Both the position numbers and the translations under genes were made by a program. A DNA stretch of 64,000 nucleotides, from positions 5,022,001-5,086,000 of the forward strand of contig JAZGTN010000035.1 of assembly GCA_037783415.1 (NCBI GenBank). Direction: 5' to 3'. Positions 32,390 to 44,763 of this stretch are shown here, piece by piece. How positions within the stretch are numbered: the first letter of the stretch is position 1; the number at the start of each line of letters is the position of its first letter. The DNA is from Leptasterias polaris (Eukaryota > Echinodermata > Asteroidea > Forcipulatida > Asteriidae). The notes under the pieces are model-generated. The model saw nothing but the letters and a program-made list of their open reading frames with translations, did not search any database and was not told the DNA's origin.

Positions 32390-35300
32390 CTAACGAGTCT
32401 CGTACGTTGATAAGAGGGCTGCATCCACTGGCTCCATACAAGACGGGCAAGTAAAAGATCTCATTAGCCAATCATCGATGCAGTTCTTATGATATGTATG
32501 CATGCATGGTAGGTAACGTACACCATCTCCCACCTGGAAATCCAACATACAAATTACACACCTGGCAAAAAAGAAAACAACAAATGAAAAAAAGGAACCT
32601 TGTCATTAATTAGGGCCTACATATCAGTTAGTGTCACAATAGAAGACGACAACTTTAAAGGGGCAACTTCCTTTCCGAAAAAGCCTTTGTAATTAAATGA
32701 GTATGGTTGGAAAGATATTTAACCAGTTCGACGCGGGATAAATTTTCACCGAATTTACCCCCCACACGGGATACTTTTGTGAATTTTGTTGAAATAAAAA
32801 AAAAAGTGCAAGTGCTGGCAAATTAAAAAAAGGATAAGGAGTAATTCCAAACGCCAAATCTTTGAGAAAATTGAAGGCAATATATCCCCTGTGGTGGTGC
32901 CGTATGAAAAACATCAACAAAGTTTTACTGTATCTTAGAATAGGGCCAAATTTCATCAAGTGTGTAAGGCTGTAAGCAGACATTTTTATGCTTACAGAGC
33001 AGCCATTATCACAGTTTATCTTTCATAAACACCGATATTAGGTAAGCAAAACAACGGCACATTAGCTTGCTGGCAGTTCTTGTAATAGCAGATGAGGGAC
33101 ACAACAACATTGTGAATGCCCACACGACTTGTCAAATCTTGTCAATCGTTATGTTGCTCACCATTAAATAGCTTTATGAAATTTTGCCCAGCTCATTCTA
33201 TTGGCTAAGGGGCCATGTCACATGAGGCAATTTACAGGCAACCAGTCTCCATTGAAGAGAAACATTCACATGTCAATTTCCACATAATTGCCTTGGGGAC
33301 AGTAAAATACTAATAGAAATTAATGTTGTACTCCTGAAGTGTTCTTTTCACATGCAATGGTAAACTTTGGTAAACTTAATAAATAGATGTTATATATATA
33401 TTCGGTTAACTTCCTGGTATCAGATACAGCCGGCTTTTGTTAAATATAGATCCCTGGGACTGGCCAAATGACCTTTGTTATAACAGGAATGTTGTTGTTA
33501 AGGGAGGAAAGCAAAACAAAGAAACAACACACAAAGCAGAAATGAGATTCGGGATTCAGAATGTACATACTCTCTTTGCAGTAACACCATGTGTATACTT
33601 GCTGGTTGGCTGGGTAGATTATGTTCTTTTGAGAAATGTTTGAGAACTTGTGGCAAGCTACATGTAGTCGAAATGTTGAGACCAATTTATAAGAACTCAC
33701 TCCGCGGCAGTGAAGTTAATAACAAGAAGTCACCTCAATCCACTAAGCAAAAGCAGTAGTCCCGGCTGATTTCCTACTTTCCGCACAAGCAGGACATTTT
33801 TTTTCAGAACTGAGAATAAGTCTCCCAAATTCTGAAAAATCCACTCTGCGGCTGTAGAATAAATAGTAAGACAAGTTCTCAAAAGAACATAATCTACCCA
33901 GCAAGTACATACTGGTGTTACCGCAAACCAAAAAATACATTGATACCCACAGAACCTCTTTATTACTTACTCTCTAGCCTTTTTAGTGCCATCATGCAGT
34001 CCAGTCGGCAAGTGCTGTATAAGGCCTATCCTCTTTGCGATTTTCACCTGTTCCTCCTCTGTGAGTTGACTGACAGTACGTCTTTGATTTGGACTCAAGT
34101 GATACACTGGGGCTTCCTCCTGTGAATCCAATCACATATGCGCATTTTTAAGACACAAAATTAACATAAACATACAGGTAAAGGGACCTCAGGCATGGAA
34201 ACTACAAAGGGGGGGGGCCTACTGTAAGGTTCCCATCACATGATGATTTCACTCACATTGTCTCAGTCAAAACTTCCACAAGCAGAACATTTTGTTGGTC
34301 CTTTTGTTGCAGGTCCGACCTCTAACAAAATGTAGCAATATTTGAGAAGATTTCAATTGGGACCCTGGACAGTCCAACATGGTTGTCCTTTCACAGAAAG
34401 TGCAATAAGTATTTTGTTTACAATCATGCAAAAAATAAAGCAAGGGACCCCTAATAAATTGATCTCGTGTGAAAAGGGCTTTAAAAGCTTCCAACATTTC
34501 AACATGGAAATGATGGCAACAGAGACAATTGCCTTCATTGCCCCTGGTCATTGCCTCGGTGCCCCTTGAAATAGAAATTTACACTTCCTCATACAGGTGC
34601 CCTTTACAAAGGAGAAGTCACCTTAGTTGCCCTTTCAAGAATAAAGCATTAAGCCTGGGCATGTGCGCTGCTTTTATTGTGTCGCTTTTTTGTAACGCAA
34701 ATTGTTTGATCCTTTATCTAGTTCATGTCACTGAATGCAAATACAACCATTCAGGGGAAGGTAACATGTTCAGCATGTCCTTGGCTTGAGGTTGGAGAAA
34801 GTGCATTGCCCTACACAGACACCATCACTTTTAAGATGATGTTGCTGCTGGAACAGGAGATTAGGGTAGTAGACAGTCATAGCGCTGTATCAGGGCGCAT
34901 GCGCATCAGTAAAATTCATGGTTGCCAACGTGTTTTGGCTTGAAGATTCTTAAAATTACACCAAAACAAGCCAGCACTAAATTGTATAATGGGTACAATT
35001 ACAAGTGAACACTGGGAGAAGATTTGGGCAAACCCCCCCCCCCCAAAAAAAAAAAACCAAACGCAAGCTCTTTACTCAAAAGGTCATCACAGTCCTTAAT
35101 GCTCTACGAGTATGTGGGCTTAGCTATCATACAGGCACAGCTGATGCTCTTGATTAAAAAATCTTCAAAAAATGTCAGACGTGATTTGTCCAAACCCTTT
35201 CGGTGTACGACCTTCGCGAGGTTGGAAGGTTACGATTATCGCAATGTATGAACTGACTTTCGGCTACCAGCTCTACATGTAAAAATTGGTTGAACAACTT

Positions 35301-38300
35301 TTTGTCATTTTGTTTCAGTTTAGCTCTGTATGAACATGATGTGCTTCATGATGTGCTTCATGATGAGCTTCCCAGGATCGAGGACTTGTCGTGCAAACAG
35401 AGATAGATGTCCTACAAGTACAACCACCAAACCATGGGCAAGGTTAATTCCATCAGCCCTGTATGGAAGTGCAGCCTCAGCTCAAGCAAGCAGTTGGACG
35501 GCTCAAACTAGTGAGTAGTTGTTTGTTTGTTTGTTGACTCTTTTTTTAAAACAATCTATCTGCAACATAAAGGGGTGAGAGAGTCACTGCTGACAAAAAC
35601 TGGGTTCCAGATCTTAGGAATTAAAGTACATTGAAATGATGGCATGTCCACCTTTTGATATAAACCCAGGAGTTGTTATACTGTCTTTTTGCATAGAGAT
35701 CTTTGTCCTCGATATATAGAGTAACAATAAAAGCAGCTTTATACACCTATCAATTGTATGACGCACTATCAGACCCCCGGGGATGGTGCGTCACTGTCCA
35801 TATGTGGGGACGGATTTGCGTGTCCAAAGACCCACCATGAGTCAAAAAATTGACACACTTGTTGCAGATTTGGACGGTCTTCCGAACGTTTTTTTGACTC
35901 ACCTTTCGCGGATAGCAACGCACCACTGACGGACAAATCGACGCACATAATCGCTTGCTATGCTGCAAACGATGCACGCGCAGTGAATACCAAGTATTTC
36001 AACCTTGTATGTACGATTTTCCCGGCACACATGCTGAAAATACATGGCAAGTGTATGCACGAGGCGATAATGTACTACTTGATCTTCGAGACGTGCGGTT
36101 CCCAACGCACTAGCTATCAAACACACGAAATAATAGAGGGAACCAGTCTACTAAATAATGCATCTTCGTATCCATCCATGACTCGACGATCGACCCCCAG
36201 TATCGTGCATGTGAGAGATATAATATACCACGAGGCAGAGGTTGACAAAACCACCGCGCCATGAATTACATGTGTCTAAATAACACACATCCTAGTAATA
36301 ACTGGTAATGACTGGCCGCTTTCCGATTGGCCGATCGCGTGAATAATTATTATGGCCGATCGCGTGAATAATTATTTATGACGTAGTGCTTCTCATAGCG
36401 CTGTATTCATCACCGCGATCCCGCGGATGTGCTTGCTCTACCTAACGTGGTAAACTTTTATAGTTAGGGGGCGAAGGAATGGCGTGTAGCTGTGGGAGCG
36501 ATAAGGCAAGGGAAATTCCCTTGGTGAGAAATAACTGCGTGGTCAGAGATGTTTTTACACGTGCGTGAGCAATACTGCAGTTTTCGTTTGTCAAACTCAA
36601 ATACACACGGAAGTGATGGGGGATATTCACACGACTTCGACTCTGCGGGATGTTGTGCTTATAAAGATCGTGAAGGATTATCTCTCGGTCGGTAAATTTT
36701 TGGAAACAACAAGGATTTACAAAATACACTGACACAGGTACATGTGTACAGTCTCGATGTTAATTGTCAAAACATTTGGGCTTCCTTATACATCGTCTTT
36801 GTTGTTCGTGTATTTTAGAACAAATTCACTTGCCGCCGACAAACGGTTAACCGTTTAGAAAAGTTTGAAACGGATAGTAAATTAAACGTATGGTCACAGG
36901 CTTACCTCGTATCCATCTATGACTCGACAATCGACCCCCACTATCGTGCGTGTGAGAGATATAATATACCACGGGGCCGAGGATGACAAAACCACCACGC
37001 CATGTAGTTGCGATAATCGTAACCCTCCCGACGACGGGCTTTAGCCCGGAGGGTTACGAGGCAATGAGAACGAGATTCGACCATTCGTGCCCAAAACATG
37101 CAATTTCGACCAATGTTGACAGACTAGTCACCAGATTTGCCCAATTTTTACCACTTTCAAAAATCATGAAACAAATTCTAAGAACACGGGCTTGATCTTC
37201 AATGTCTAAGGAATCCAACCATAATACTCAAAACATCATTCAGAAAATATTTTTGAAGAAAAAAAGATAAAAACTTACCGGAGACGGAGCGAAATGCTCG
37301 TGAAGTGTAGACAGACGATGGTTGAGGTTTTAAACCCCGCACTTCGTTACCATGCAACTTCTCGACCAATCAGTGTAAATTCCCGACCAATCAGCACAAA
37401 CCAAGGAAAAACAGACCGGCCGGCCGCGGCTGTAGCCTGCGAACCGGCTATGCCCGCTCGCGGACTCACTGCACGGGTGTGTTTGTGTGGACGTGTGCTT
37501 GCGCTGGGTACATGTACATGTATGCCAACGTCAACCTCGTCCCCGGGGTGTGTCGAGCAGTACCATGTTGACCGCTCTCTCATGGTAAACAATGGTTGGA
37601 AAAAATGTAAAACATGGGGACGAGGTTGATGCCAATGTATGACTGTGTGTGTACAATGTATTGGGGTTAAATACATGTAAGTACTTTATAGCTCCATGCT
37701 TGTACACATGCATAGAGCCGCGCAGTCCAGTGAGTCCACAAGCGAGAACAGCCGGTTAGCGGGCTACAGCCGAAGCTCCGCCCAGTCTGTTTTTCCTCAA
37801 CCTCAACCATCGTCTGTGTCCGATTCACGAGCATTTCGCTCCGTCTCCGGTAAGTTTTTGTCCTTTTTTCTTCAAAATATTTTCTCAATTATGTTTTAAG
37901 TGTTATGGTTGGATTTGTTAGACATTGAAGATTAAGCCCATGTTCTTAGAATTTGTTTCATGATTTTTGAAAGTGGTAAAAATTGGGCAAATCTGGTGAC
38001 TAGTCTGTCAACATTGGTCGAAATTGCATGTTTTGGGCACGAATGGTCGAATCTCGTGCTCATTGCCTCGTAACCCTCCGGGCTAAAGCCCGTCGTCGGG
38101 AGGGTTACGATTATCGCAACTACACGCCATGATGCACGTGTGTATTGGGCTTGGGCAAAAGGCTTGCTATGTGCAGTGTGGAAAATAAACGGCTGTCTGA
38201 GCTGGCATGTGGTGATCGCTGACTTTCTGGCGGTAAATTCCCGACCCTCGGGCAACATAAATGTTAACAAAATAATACCAACATCATTTTACACAGGCGG

Positions 38301-39145
38301 GGAGGGTAGGTGCATTTTTATTCTCCACTAAATAAACAAAATAAATGTTGAAATGGACATCGACGGACCATGACGTGCCTCGACGGACCATGACGTACCT
38401 CGACGCACCGCTCGAAGATTTTTTTGACTGACCACTATTGGACTTGACGTACCCACAGTCACTTTTTCCGAGAGTAAAGACGCAAACTTGACGCACCATC
38501 CCCGGGGGTCTGATAGTGCGTCATACAATTGATAGGTGTATTAGGAACAGCATCCTCGGCACAAACAAAGTAGATCAAAGAGCCTGACTTATTTTATTTG
38601 GAGAAAAAACCCAAAATGTTCTCATAAGGTTTATCGCGATTCAGAATCGCAATGGATCATGGGAGGGCAGAGGGGGCAAATGCTACAGTCGGTCGTCGTG
38701 CGCGAGTTCCCGGGTTGCCCCCTTTCACTACACTATCATGCGCGGCAAAACAGCGCCCTCTCTTGGTATTTTGCTATTCGCGATAAACCTTATCCCTGAA
38801 GCCTGAACAGACGATTAATCAGCTGTTCAGCACCAACCAAAAGCTCGAATCGAGCACCCGAGGTTTGTCTATTAATTATTAAATCATAAATGCAGACTCA
38901 AGTTTACTTAAGTTACATTACACACGCTATACACACGTAAACACAGCCCACATAAATAAGCTATTTCCTTCTCTGTTGCCGCTTTGTTTATCAACTCATA
39001 AAACTGGATCAGCGGATGTAAAAGTCTTTGTTGTCGTGTTTACCTGATACGGTGGTGGGGGTCCGAGACGATCCGAGACGTGATCCGTTTCTTCATGTAG
39101 TAAAGACATATCATCGGCCGCATGGCCAGTCAAACAGTTCCCCAT
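32390..39145 (-). CDS. RNF11: RING finger protein 11 (E3 ubiquitin ligase adaptor), complete, 140 aa
   Basis: RNF11 is a membrane-tethered RING-H2 protein that works with NEDD4-type E3 ligases and in the A20 ubiquitin-editing complex. Exons: 39044-39145, 33971-34119 and 32390-32561, with phases that agree (102+149+172 nt). The N-terminus MGNCL offers an N-myristoylation Gly2 and a palmitoylatable Cys4. A PPPY motif (residues 30-33) is the WW-domain ligand of NEDD4-type ligases. Exon 2 carries the conserved block QLTEEEQVKIAKRIGLIQHL. Exon 3 encodes a complete RING-H2: C85, C88, C103, H105, H108, C111, C122, C125, followed by the conserved tail MEPVDAALLSTYE. Human RNF11 is 154 aa; the segment before PPPPY is shorter here. 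Intron 1 (4.9 kb) contains a nested pair of DNA transposons. The likely divergent neighbour is the LURAP1-like gene. Confidence 0.97.
33578..33923. mobile_element. Inverted-repeat element in RNF11 intron 2
   Basis: Left GCAGTAACACCATGTGTATA and right complement GCGGTAACACCAGTATGTAC are followed on each arm by CTGGGTAGATTATGTTCTTT and a TTGAGAACTTGT stretch. Fragments of the same family are at 11695-11815 and 13420-13530 (GTAACACCA, GTAGAT, TGTTCTTTGAGAAC, TGCCGCGGAGTAGATTTCAG). Confidence 0.75.
35742..38540. mobile_element. PIF/Harbinger-like non-autonomous element, 2.8 kb, in RNF11 intron 1
   Basis: Perfect 52-bp terminal inverted repeats (35742-35793 and 38489-38540), starting TACACCTATCAATTGTATGA and containing GACCCCCGGGGATGGTGCGT. 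TTA lies immediately outside each end; TWA is the Harbinger target. No transposase frame is visible. Inside are two direct copies of a roughly 100-bp block (36160-36262 and 36905-37004) and a complete 1,118-bp foldback element nested at 37005-38122. Confidence 0.78.
37005..38122. mobile_element. 1,118-bp Mutator-like foldback element nested in the 2.8-kb element
   Basis: Terminal repeats start TAGTTGCGATAATCGTAACC and extend for several hundred bp (GACGACGGGCTTTAGCCCGG, TTCGACCATTCGTGCCCAAA, CTTACCGGAGACGGAGCGAA and their complements). The exact 9-bp target duplication is CACGCCATG (36996-37004, 38123-38131). The ends match the 59-bp element at 22494. The similar block at 36160-36262 ends CGCGCCATG without the insert, close to an empty site. 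Open frames in it are mirrored on both arms and are not genes. Confidence 0.87.
38624..38794. mobile_element. MITE with ATAAGGTTTATCGCGA ends
   Basis: 16-bp perfect inverted termini at 38624 and 38779. A TA at each edge allows a Tc1/mariner-type reading but is ambiguous because the TIR itself includes it. It lies just outside the 2.8-kb element. Confidence 0.7.
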
Positions 39146-42100
39146 GCTAACTGACGCCCCTTGAAGGAAATTAGTGACTGTGTTTTTCTGCTACTCTACA
39201 TAACTGACGAGACAAGGAACAAACATTTTCTCTGCGAATCAGGAAAATGGCGATAACGATTAGTCCTTCTATTTATCTGCCCGTACCGTCACTAGCTGTT
39301 TGTTTCTCTGCATCATGCACCAGATCACATCACAATAACACGGCCGATGCGCACCATTCATGATGAACAGTGCGCTTACAAAAATAGTTCAGTAGATACA
39401 CAACAGTTCAGCAAATATAACATAATACGGTCAAAACGAGCAGTTATTTGTTTATAACTGACGATACAATGTTATTTTATGCTTCTTGATTGAGGTATTT
39501 CAACCTAAGTTAAAGATTATTGGTCTACTATTGAGACACACTATCCCTCCGCGGTGCAATCCCGCTAGTCATCAATACGTCACTGAAATTATTGTAAACA
39601 GTACCCTTGACCGAGTGGTGGCGCTATAGCAATTTGTTTATTATTCCTGCAGGGTGCATCCATCAATAACCTTAATTTCATTGACCTTAGCGTAATCCAC
39701 AGACGTGGAATACAAAAATATAATAATAAATAAAAATAATAATAACAATGTTATCCAGGTAATATCTCAGTTTGTTGACAATACTGAAAACCGTAGTTTG
39801 ATACTTAATCTGTCAAATGTCGATCAATTCTTGGCAGGTCAGCCGCTGAAACCTTTTGCTAACCCCAAAACCCCGAAATTTTGTTTCCCCCTCAAAAACG
39901 GTTAGCAGTGTGACCAGTTTTAAATTTCATAAACTATCCCTCCACTTACCAAGCCAAATAGAAAAAACTTCATAAAGTCTCTCCACAATTTTGAGCACAG
40001 AACCGTAGCGGGTAGCGATAACTGATCATAATCACACGGGATCGGTGTGTTACCCCCCCCCCCCCCCCCCGAAAAAGTTAGGGTAAGGCAGTTTAATTTG
40101 ACGCACCAACTTTTGCTCAGTGTGTTGCACCCGTAGGCACCAGCACTGCAGACTAAAAAGAAAGGTGAGGAGCCGAGTTCAAGGAAATTTGCGTAATAAA
40201 TAGGCCTACAAAAATTACCAAGATGAGATAAATTACAGGAATGGTAGAGCTGACAAAAAAGTCGCAGACAGTGTTCATGTTTTGTTGTGATCAACCATGA
40301 GTACGCCCTGCTTGAAAAAACAAAACTGTGAAAATTTAGGTTTACAATCATACCGGTGTGTGAGTCAGGAGAAAATAGTGAAAAAACGAAAAACAAGCAC
40401 TATTTTAGCATAACACATCATCCTTTAATTATGGTTGCAACAACCGAGATCAGCTAATGCGTTAAACAAAAAATAAATAAAAAATCTCGAAATGAACTAA
40501 TATTTCAGGGGGAATAACACAAAAAATGGTTCTACTATATGAACTTTACAATCAGTTTACTTTCAGACTAAAATTGAGCAATATTATCCTCTAGGACTAT
40601 ATTATGATATTAATGCTATATCAAATTTATTGGTTGTCATGTTGTGTAGATCCAGGATTTGACTTCACCTCTTCTGTGATGTGCTGATCTATTCGGCGAT
40701 CAGCGAGCTATAGGCCTATACCTCGCCGAAACTTTGGTAAACATTTTAGGAGCAAGCAAAGGGTGCACCATATTTTCTAGGGGCATTTCTGACCAGCTCT
40801 GGTTTTCGTTTACATTTATCAGAAGCCCCGGCTTTCATCAGCGCTGTTTCTTATGCCATATACTATTTTTGGGGAATAATCCGACGTGTGTGTAAAAACA
40901 GAAACATTATCTGCCTGTAAATGGGAAAAATCGTATTTTTGTTGTTGAAATTATCACATTAAATTCAAAGGCACTGAACATGTTTGGTAATTATCAAAGA
41001 CCAGTATTGTCACTCGGTGTATCCCAACATATGCATAAAATAACAAACCTGTGAAAATTTGGGCTGAATCGGTCATCGAAGTTGCAAGAAAATAAAGAAA
41101 GAAAAAACACCCTTGTTGCACAATTTTGTGTGCTTTCAGATGCTAATAAAAGGCTTCATGCATGAAGTCTTTTATTATTTGAGTGAGAAGTTACCTCTTT
41201 CTCAAAAACTACGTTACTTCAGAGGGAGTGGTTTCTCATAATGTTTTATACTATCAACAGCTCTCCGTTGCTTGTTACCAAGTAAGTTTTTATGCTAAAT
41301 ATATATTTTGAGTAATTACCAAACGTGTACAGTGCCTTTAAAGCTCATTGTAGAAAGGGTTAAAGTGTAACATTTTAAAAGGGGACAGGACCCGTGTCTC
41401 CCCTCCTTCCGCTGGCGTGCTATTGCGTGTACCGCTAAGCCCACCACGACGTTGGGATATATGCCCCGAATTAATGATTGTTTTTCAAAATTAAGATGCT
41501 CTTCTGTGAATTCTGAGTAATATTTTTGAGTTGAAATGGTTTGAACTATTGCGTTTTAGCTTTACCCTTTCTCTCTCTCTCTTGTACGGCGAGGGACATC
41601 GAGAAAACAAAGTAATTTAAACTAGCCAAACAATGATTGTGACTTACATCTCATTGACTTAGCACAAATCATAACTGTTATTATTAATATTAATAGATAT
41701 AATTTATATTGTACACACTGCAAAGGGAAAATAACACGATTAAGGCTGTCCTGCAGGGAAAGTTACAAGCCAAATCAATTTATGATGCCTAAAATCTGTA
41801 CATGATTTGTTATAAATGTGTTTGTCTGTACATGCACTGAGGTGATGGTCCAACTGTGTACCTCTTACTTTTGATGCCTTTGAAAGATTGAGCTAAGTAG
41901 CCGTTTCACCCCCGCCTTTTTAGGGTTCCGGCCGAAGGACAAGCAATGTAATGTATCTACTCAGTGACATCTGACTGTGCTGAGGCCAGTAGGCCTACTC
42001 AGCGATCAGACACGCAAAGCTTGAGTCTGGTGCCTCTTATATAACCGCTCGGCCATACTAACGTTTCGACAAGGTTGCTCTTGCCATCGGCATGATACCC

Positions 42101-43069
42101 GATATAAAACCAAAGGTAAATTTATTTGCAACAAAGACTGTCATGTTGACCAATTGGAACTGATCCATTTAATTGTTATCAGGGTTTGTGAAAATGCGCC
42201 GAATGGGATTGGCCAAAAAGTTAAGAAAAGTGAAGCAGCGGACCGCACATTTGTTGCTGAGTGAATTAGTAGATAGACTATGGATAGACCATAGAGAAAA
42301 CAATAACACGTCCTTGTGCAGTGGGAGGCAAAACAAAATCCCAATCGCATGCACCTATTATAAGTCGACTCGGTGTTTACATAAGAGCCTATGATTTACT
42401 GCATGAAGTATTGTATTACTATTGATCAGTCATGTAAACCTTTTGTACACTGATTTACAGCGTACAGTTGTGAACTTAATAATAATCACAATTGAGTCGG
42501 CCTTGCGTGAATATACAGGTTTTTGTTGTTGACCCAATCAACATTTCCTTATAACCATTACCCAGCAGTCTGGGTTAGTCTTCGATTGGAGGCCGTTGGC
42601 GCAGATGACCTTTTGATCCACTCATCTTTTCATCGTGAAATCCAACTTGTCATTCATACCGGTGTGTAAGCTCGGTCTGGGATTCAATTCAGAGCTATAA
42701 AGACGGGGTTTTCAACTAGTTTGATTCCAGGTTTTACATTACTAACTGTTTTAACGATAATAGTATTCAGTGTAACTTGTAAAAAATATGCTTAAATCCA
42801 CTACTGTTGACACTGCAAAATTTGCTGATAGGCACACTGATCCTTAAGCTGATTATCGACGGTGAACTTTAGTCCACCTATCAAAAGGTAAATACGTCTT
42901 GATGTACCCGGACATTGTGTATACCCATTGGAACGTTGTACCCTCCGCTGCGTTCTGTGCCTGAAGTGAACTGCAAATCTCATTCCCAATACGTGTATTG
43001 TATGATTGGTTCTAACCGTTGGGGGAAAAAGGTAGGGTCATATATTAGTAGTCAATCCAGAGCAGCAAG
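39146..43069. other. Region between divergent RNF11 and LURAP1-like genes
   Basis: Holds the likely promoters of both genes at its two ends. Also contains an old repeat (40195-40620), the MITE at 40975 and an antisense SINE head at 42000-42056 (complement TATGGCCGAGCGGTTATATA). A C-run occurs at 40054-40071. No other exon recognised. Confidence 0.55.
40975..41341. mobile_element. MITE copy, same family as 4802
   Basis: Left end CAAAGGCACTGAACATG and right end GTACAGTGCCTTTA are inverted. The interior has AACAAACCTGTGAAAATTTG and TCGGTCATCGAAGTTGC, shared with the other copies. Lies upstream of RNF11. Confidence 0.6.
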
Positions 43070-44763
43070 ATGGAACTCACTGATGTCGAGTACATGGACG
43101 AACTTTGTTGTGGGATTGAGGGCAAACTAGGCGCCTCGGTTCCTCATTGCCTGCTACGCCCGATGTTCGATAACTTGAACACTTCACCGAGATCTGCATC
43201 GTCAAGTGGCGATCTTAACCTCTGTCGAACCCCATCAGGATCGGTTGAGGTACTACCTACATCTCCATTGTGCAGCACCCCTGTGGTACATCAGCGAAAA
43301 CATGACAATACAATGGCACCGGAAATGAAGGAAGAAGATATGCGCGGAGATTCTCCCACTGATGACGTCACGCTGAGGCAATTGTCTCCCGTAAAACAGC
43401 TCGTTGTCAAACATGAAAAGCTGCAGGAAAGTTGTCACAAACTCAAGACCTGTATGGCAAGTTACTCCAATAATTTGCTTTTGAGATTAACTAAACTTAA
43501 TATTTTGATGGCCAAACGAGGCTTCATCATAATTAGGCTTATAATTAGAGTTCTAGTGTTAATTTTACATAATTAAAAGATTTTGCCGACATTTAAAACA
43601 AGTATAAAATGCCTGCACATTAAGCATTGAAAGAAAATTACCTGAAAATCTCAGATGGGCCAACTTTACGGGCCCGGGAGCTTATATATCGGGCCCAATT
43701 TGATTGAACTGCTTTACATGACAGAATGGGCAGTTCAAAAAGCGTACAAGTCCGCCTGCTCTCTTAAAATTTCCGGGACGGAATTGACCCGGATCTTGGT
43801 CCCGTGGGCTGGGTCTGACCCATTTCTGTGTCAGTTTGACAAGGGATCTGCGTGTGTAAAAATGACCACCCAGAAATGGGTCAAATGATGCAGAGTCTGA
43901 GTAAAAAAATTCAATTTTCAACTACTCTCCGGGTCAGCATCACCCGGTAATTTTTCAGGTCAGCCTGACCCGAAATGGGTCAGGTCCAATGGGACCCGGA
44001 ATCCGGGTCAATTCTGACTCGGTTGTATTTATAGTGACGACACTTTAACTATGTTTCCTAATAGAAAGGGTAAGTACATGGAATCTTATCTTTTCTATTT
44101 TTAATATTTCAGAGTGCGCTGAGAGCCGTAGACTTGGGCTTGTTGAAACATTTTCTCACAATTTACGATGCAATTGAAGAACTACGGTGGATGATGGAGT
44201 CCTACGATATGAGTGATTCGTGCGAGTCGATAAATTCATCCATGTGCGAGTCGATTGAGCAAATACACGAGAAGTGGATGACAGAGCGCCGCCAGTGGCA
44301 ATCTGCATCCAGTCGAGATCTATCAAATTGGAGAGATGATTCCCGTAGCAATATGGGAAGACTGAATAGTGTGGGGGCTAGGATGCAGGCAAATAGTCAA
44401 GCCAGCCGTGATTATGGTCTGAGCTTGCAGAACACAATTTGGAGGTCTCCTCAAAAGGAAATGAATAGTAGTTTCCCACAGCTCATGGCCGGGAGAGGTT
44501 GTGATTTCGAGAGACAGCGTCGCTCAAGCGTTGACCATATTCCTAAAGAAATAGCCCAGTCGCCGTCTCCAAAAACCCCAAGAAAACGACGAAGTTCGTC
44601 CGGAGCCCTGGAAGCAGGTATCGCTGAAATAAATGAAAAAGAAGGATCAGAGAAAATAACTGAACAGACTAAAAAGATAGCCAAGCTCCACCATTCCAAA
44701 AGTGCTCCTGCCTTCGACCCACGGTTAGATTCACTTCAGGTGACAAATACTGCAATTATATAA
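43070..44763 (+). CDS. LURAP1/LURAP1L-like leucine-rich adaptor, 345 aa
   Basis: Vertebrate LURAP1 (LRAP35a) links MRCK kinase to MYO18A in actomyosin retrograde flow and has been tied to NF-kB activation; LURAP1L is its paralogue. Exon 1 is 43070-43456 and exon 2 is 44113-44763. The N-terminus has the family block with IEGKLG and CLLRPM (residues about 17-31). Residues 130-159 (SALRAVDLGLLKHF, then AIEELRWMM) match the family helix LRAxDxxxLxxxxxxxExIExxRWLL. The rest is Ser/Arg-rich and probably disordered, including a basic PKTPRKRRSSS stretch near residue 280. The only junction that keeps frame and continues the helix uses a GC donor (ATG|GCAAGT) and a normal AG acceptor. The vertebrate C-terminus (DVTFL type) is not seen. 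CAG|GTGAC near 44740 could be a donor to a further exon, so the 3' end is less certain. Confidence 0.88.
43457..44112 (+). other. Probable GC-AG intron with internal GGGTCA/TGACCC repeats
   Basis: The donor reads ATG|GCAAGT and the acceptor TATTTCAG|AGTGCG. From about 43665 to 44030 the intron is dense in GGGTC, TGACCC and CCCGG words (GGAATTGACCCGGATC, GGTCTGACCCATTTC, CCTGACCCGAAATGGGTCAG), giving several short palindromes and a probable MITE. Confidence 0.7.

Noticed and set aside
34267..34789. Several overlapping frames upstream of RNF11 exon 2
   Set aside because: Mutually overlapping on both strands, no family match, intronic.
36983..38270. Conserved peptide VAIIVTLPTTGFSPEGYEAM seen twice
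   Set aside because: The two frames are the mirrored arms of the 1.1-kb foldback element.
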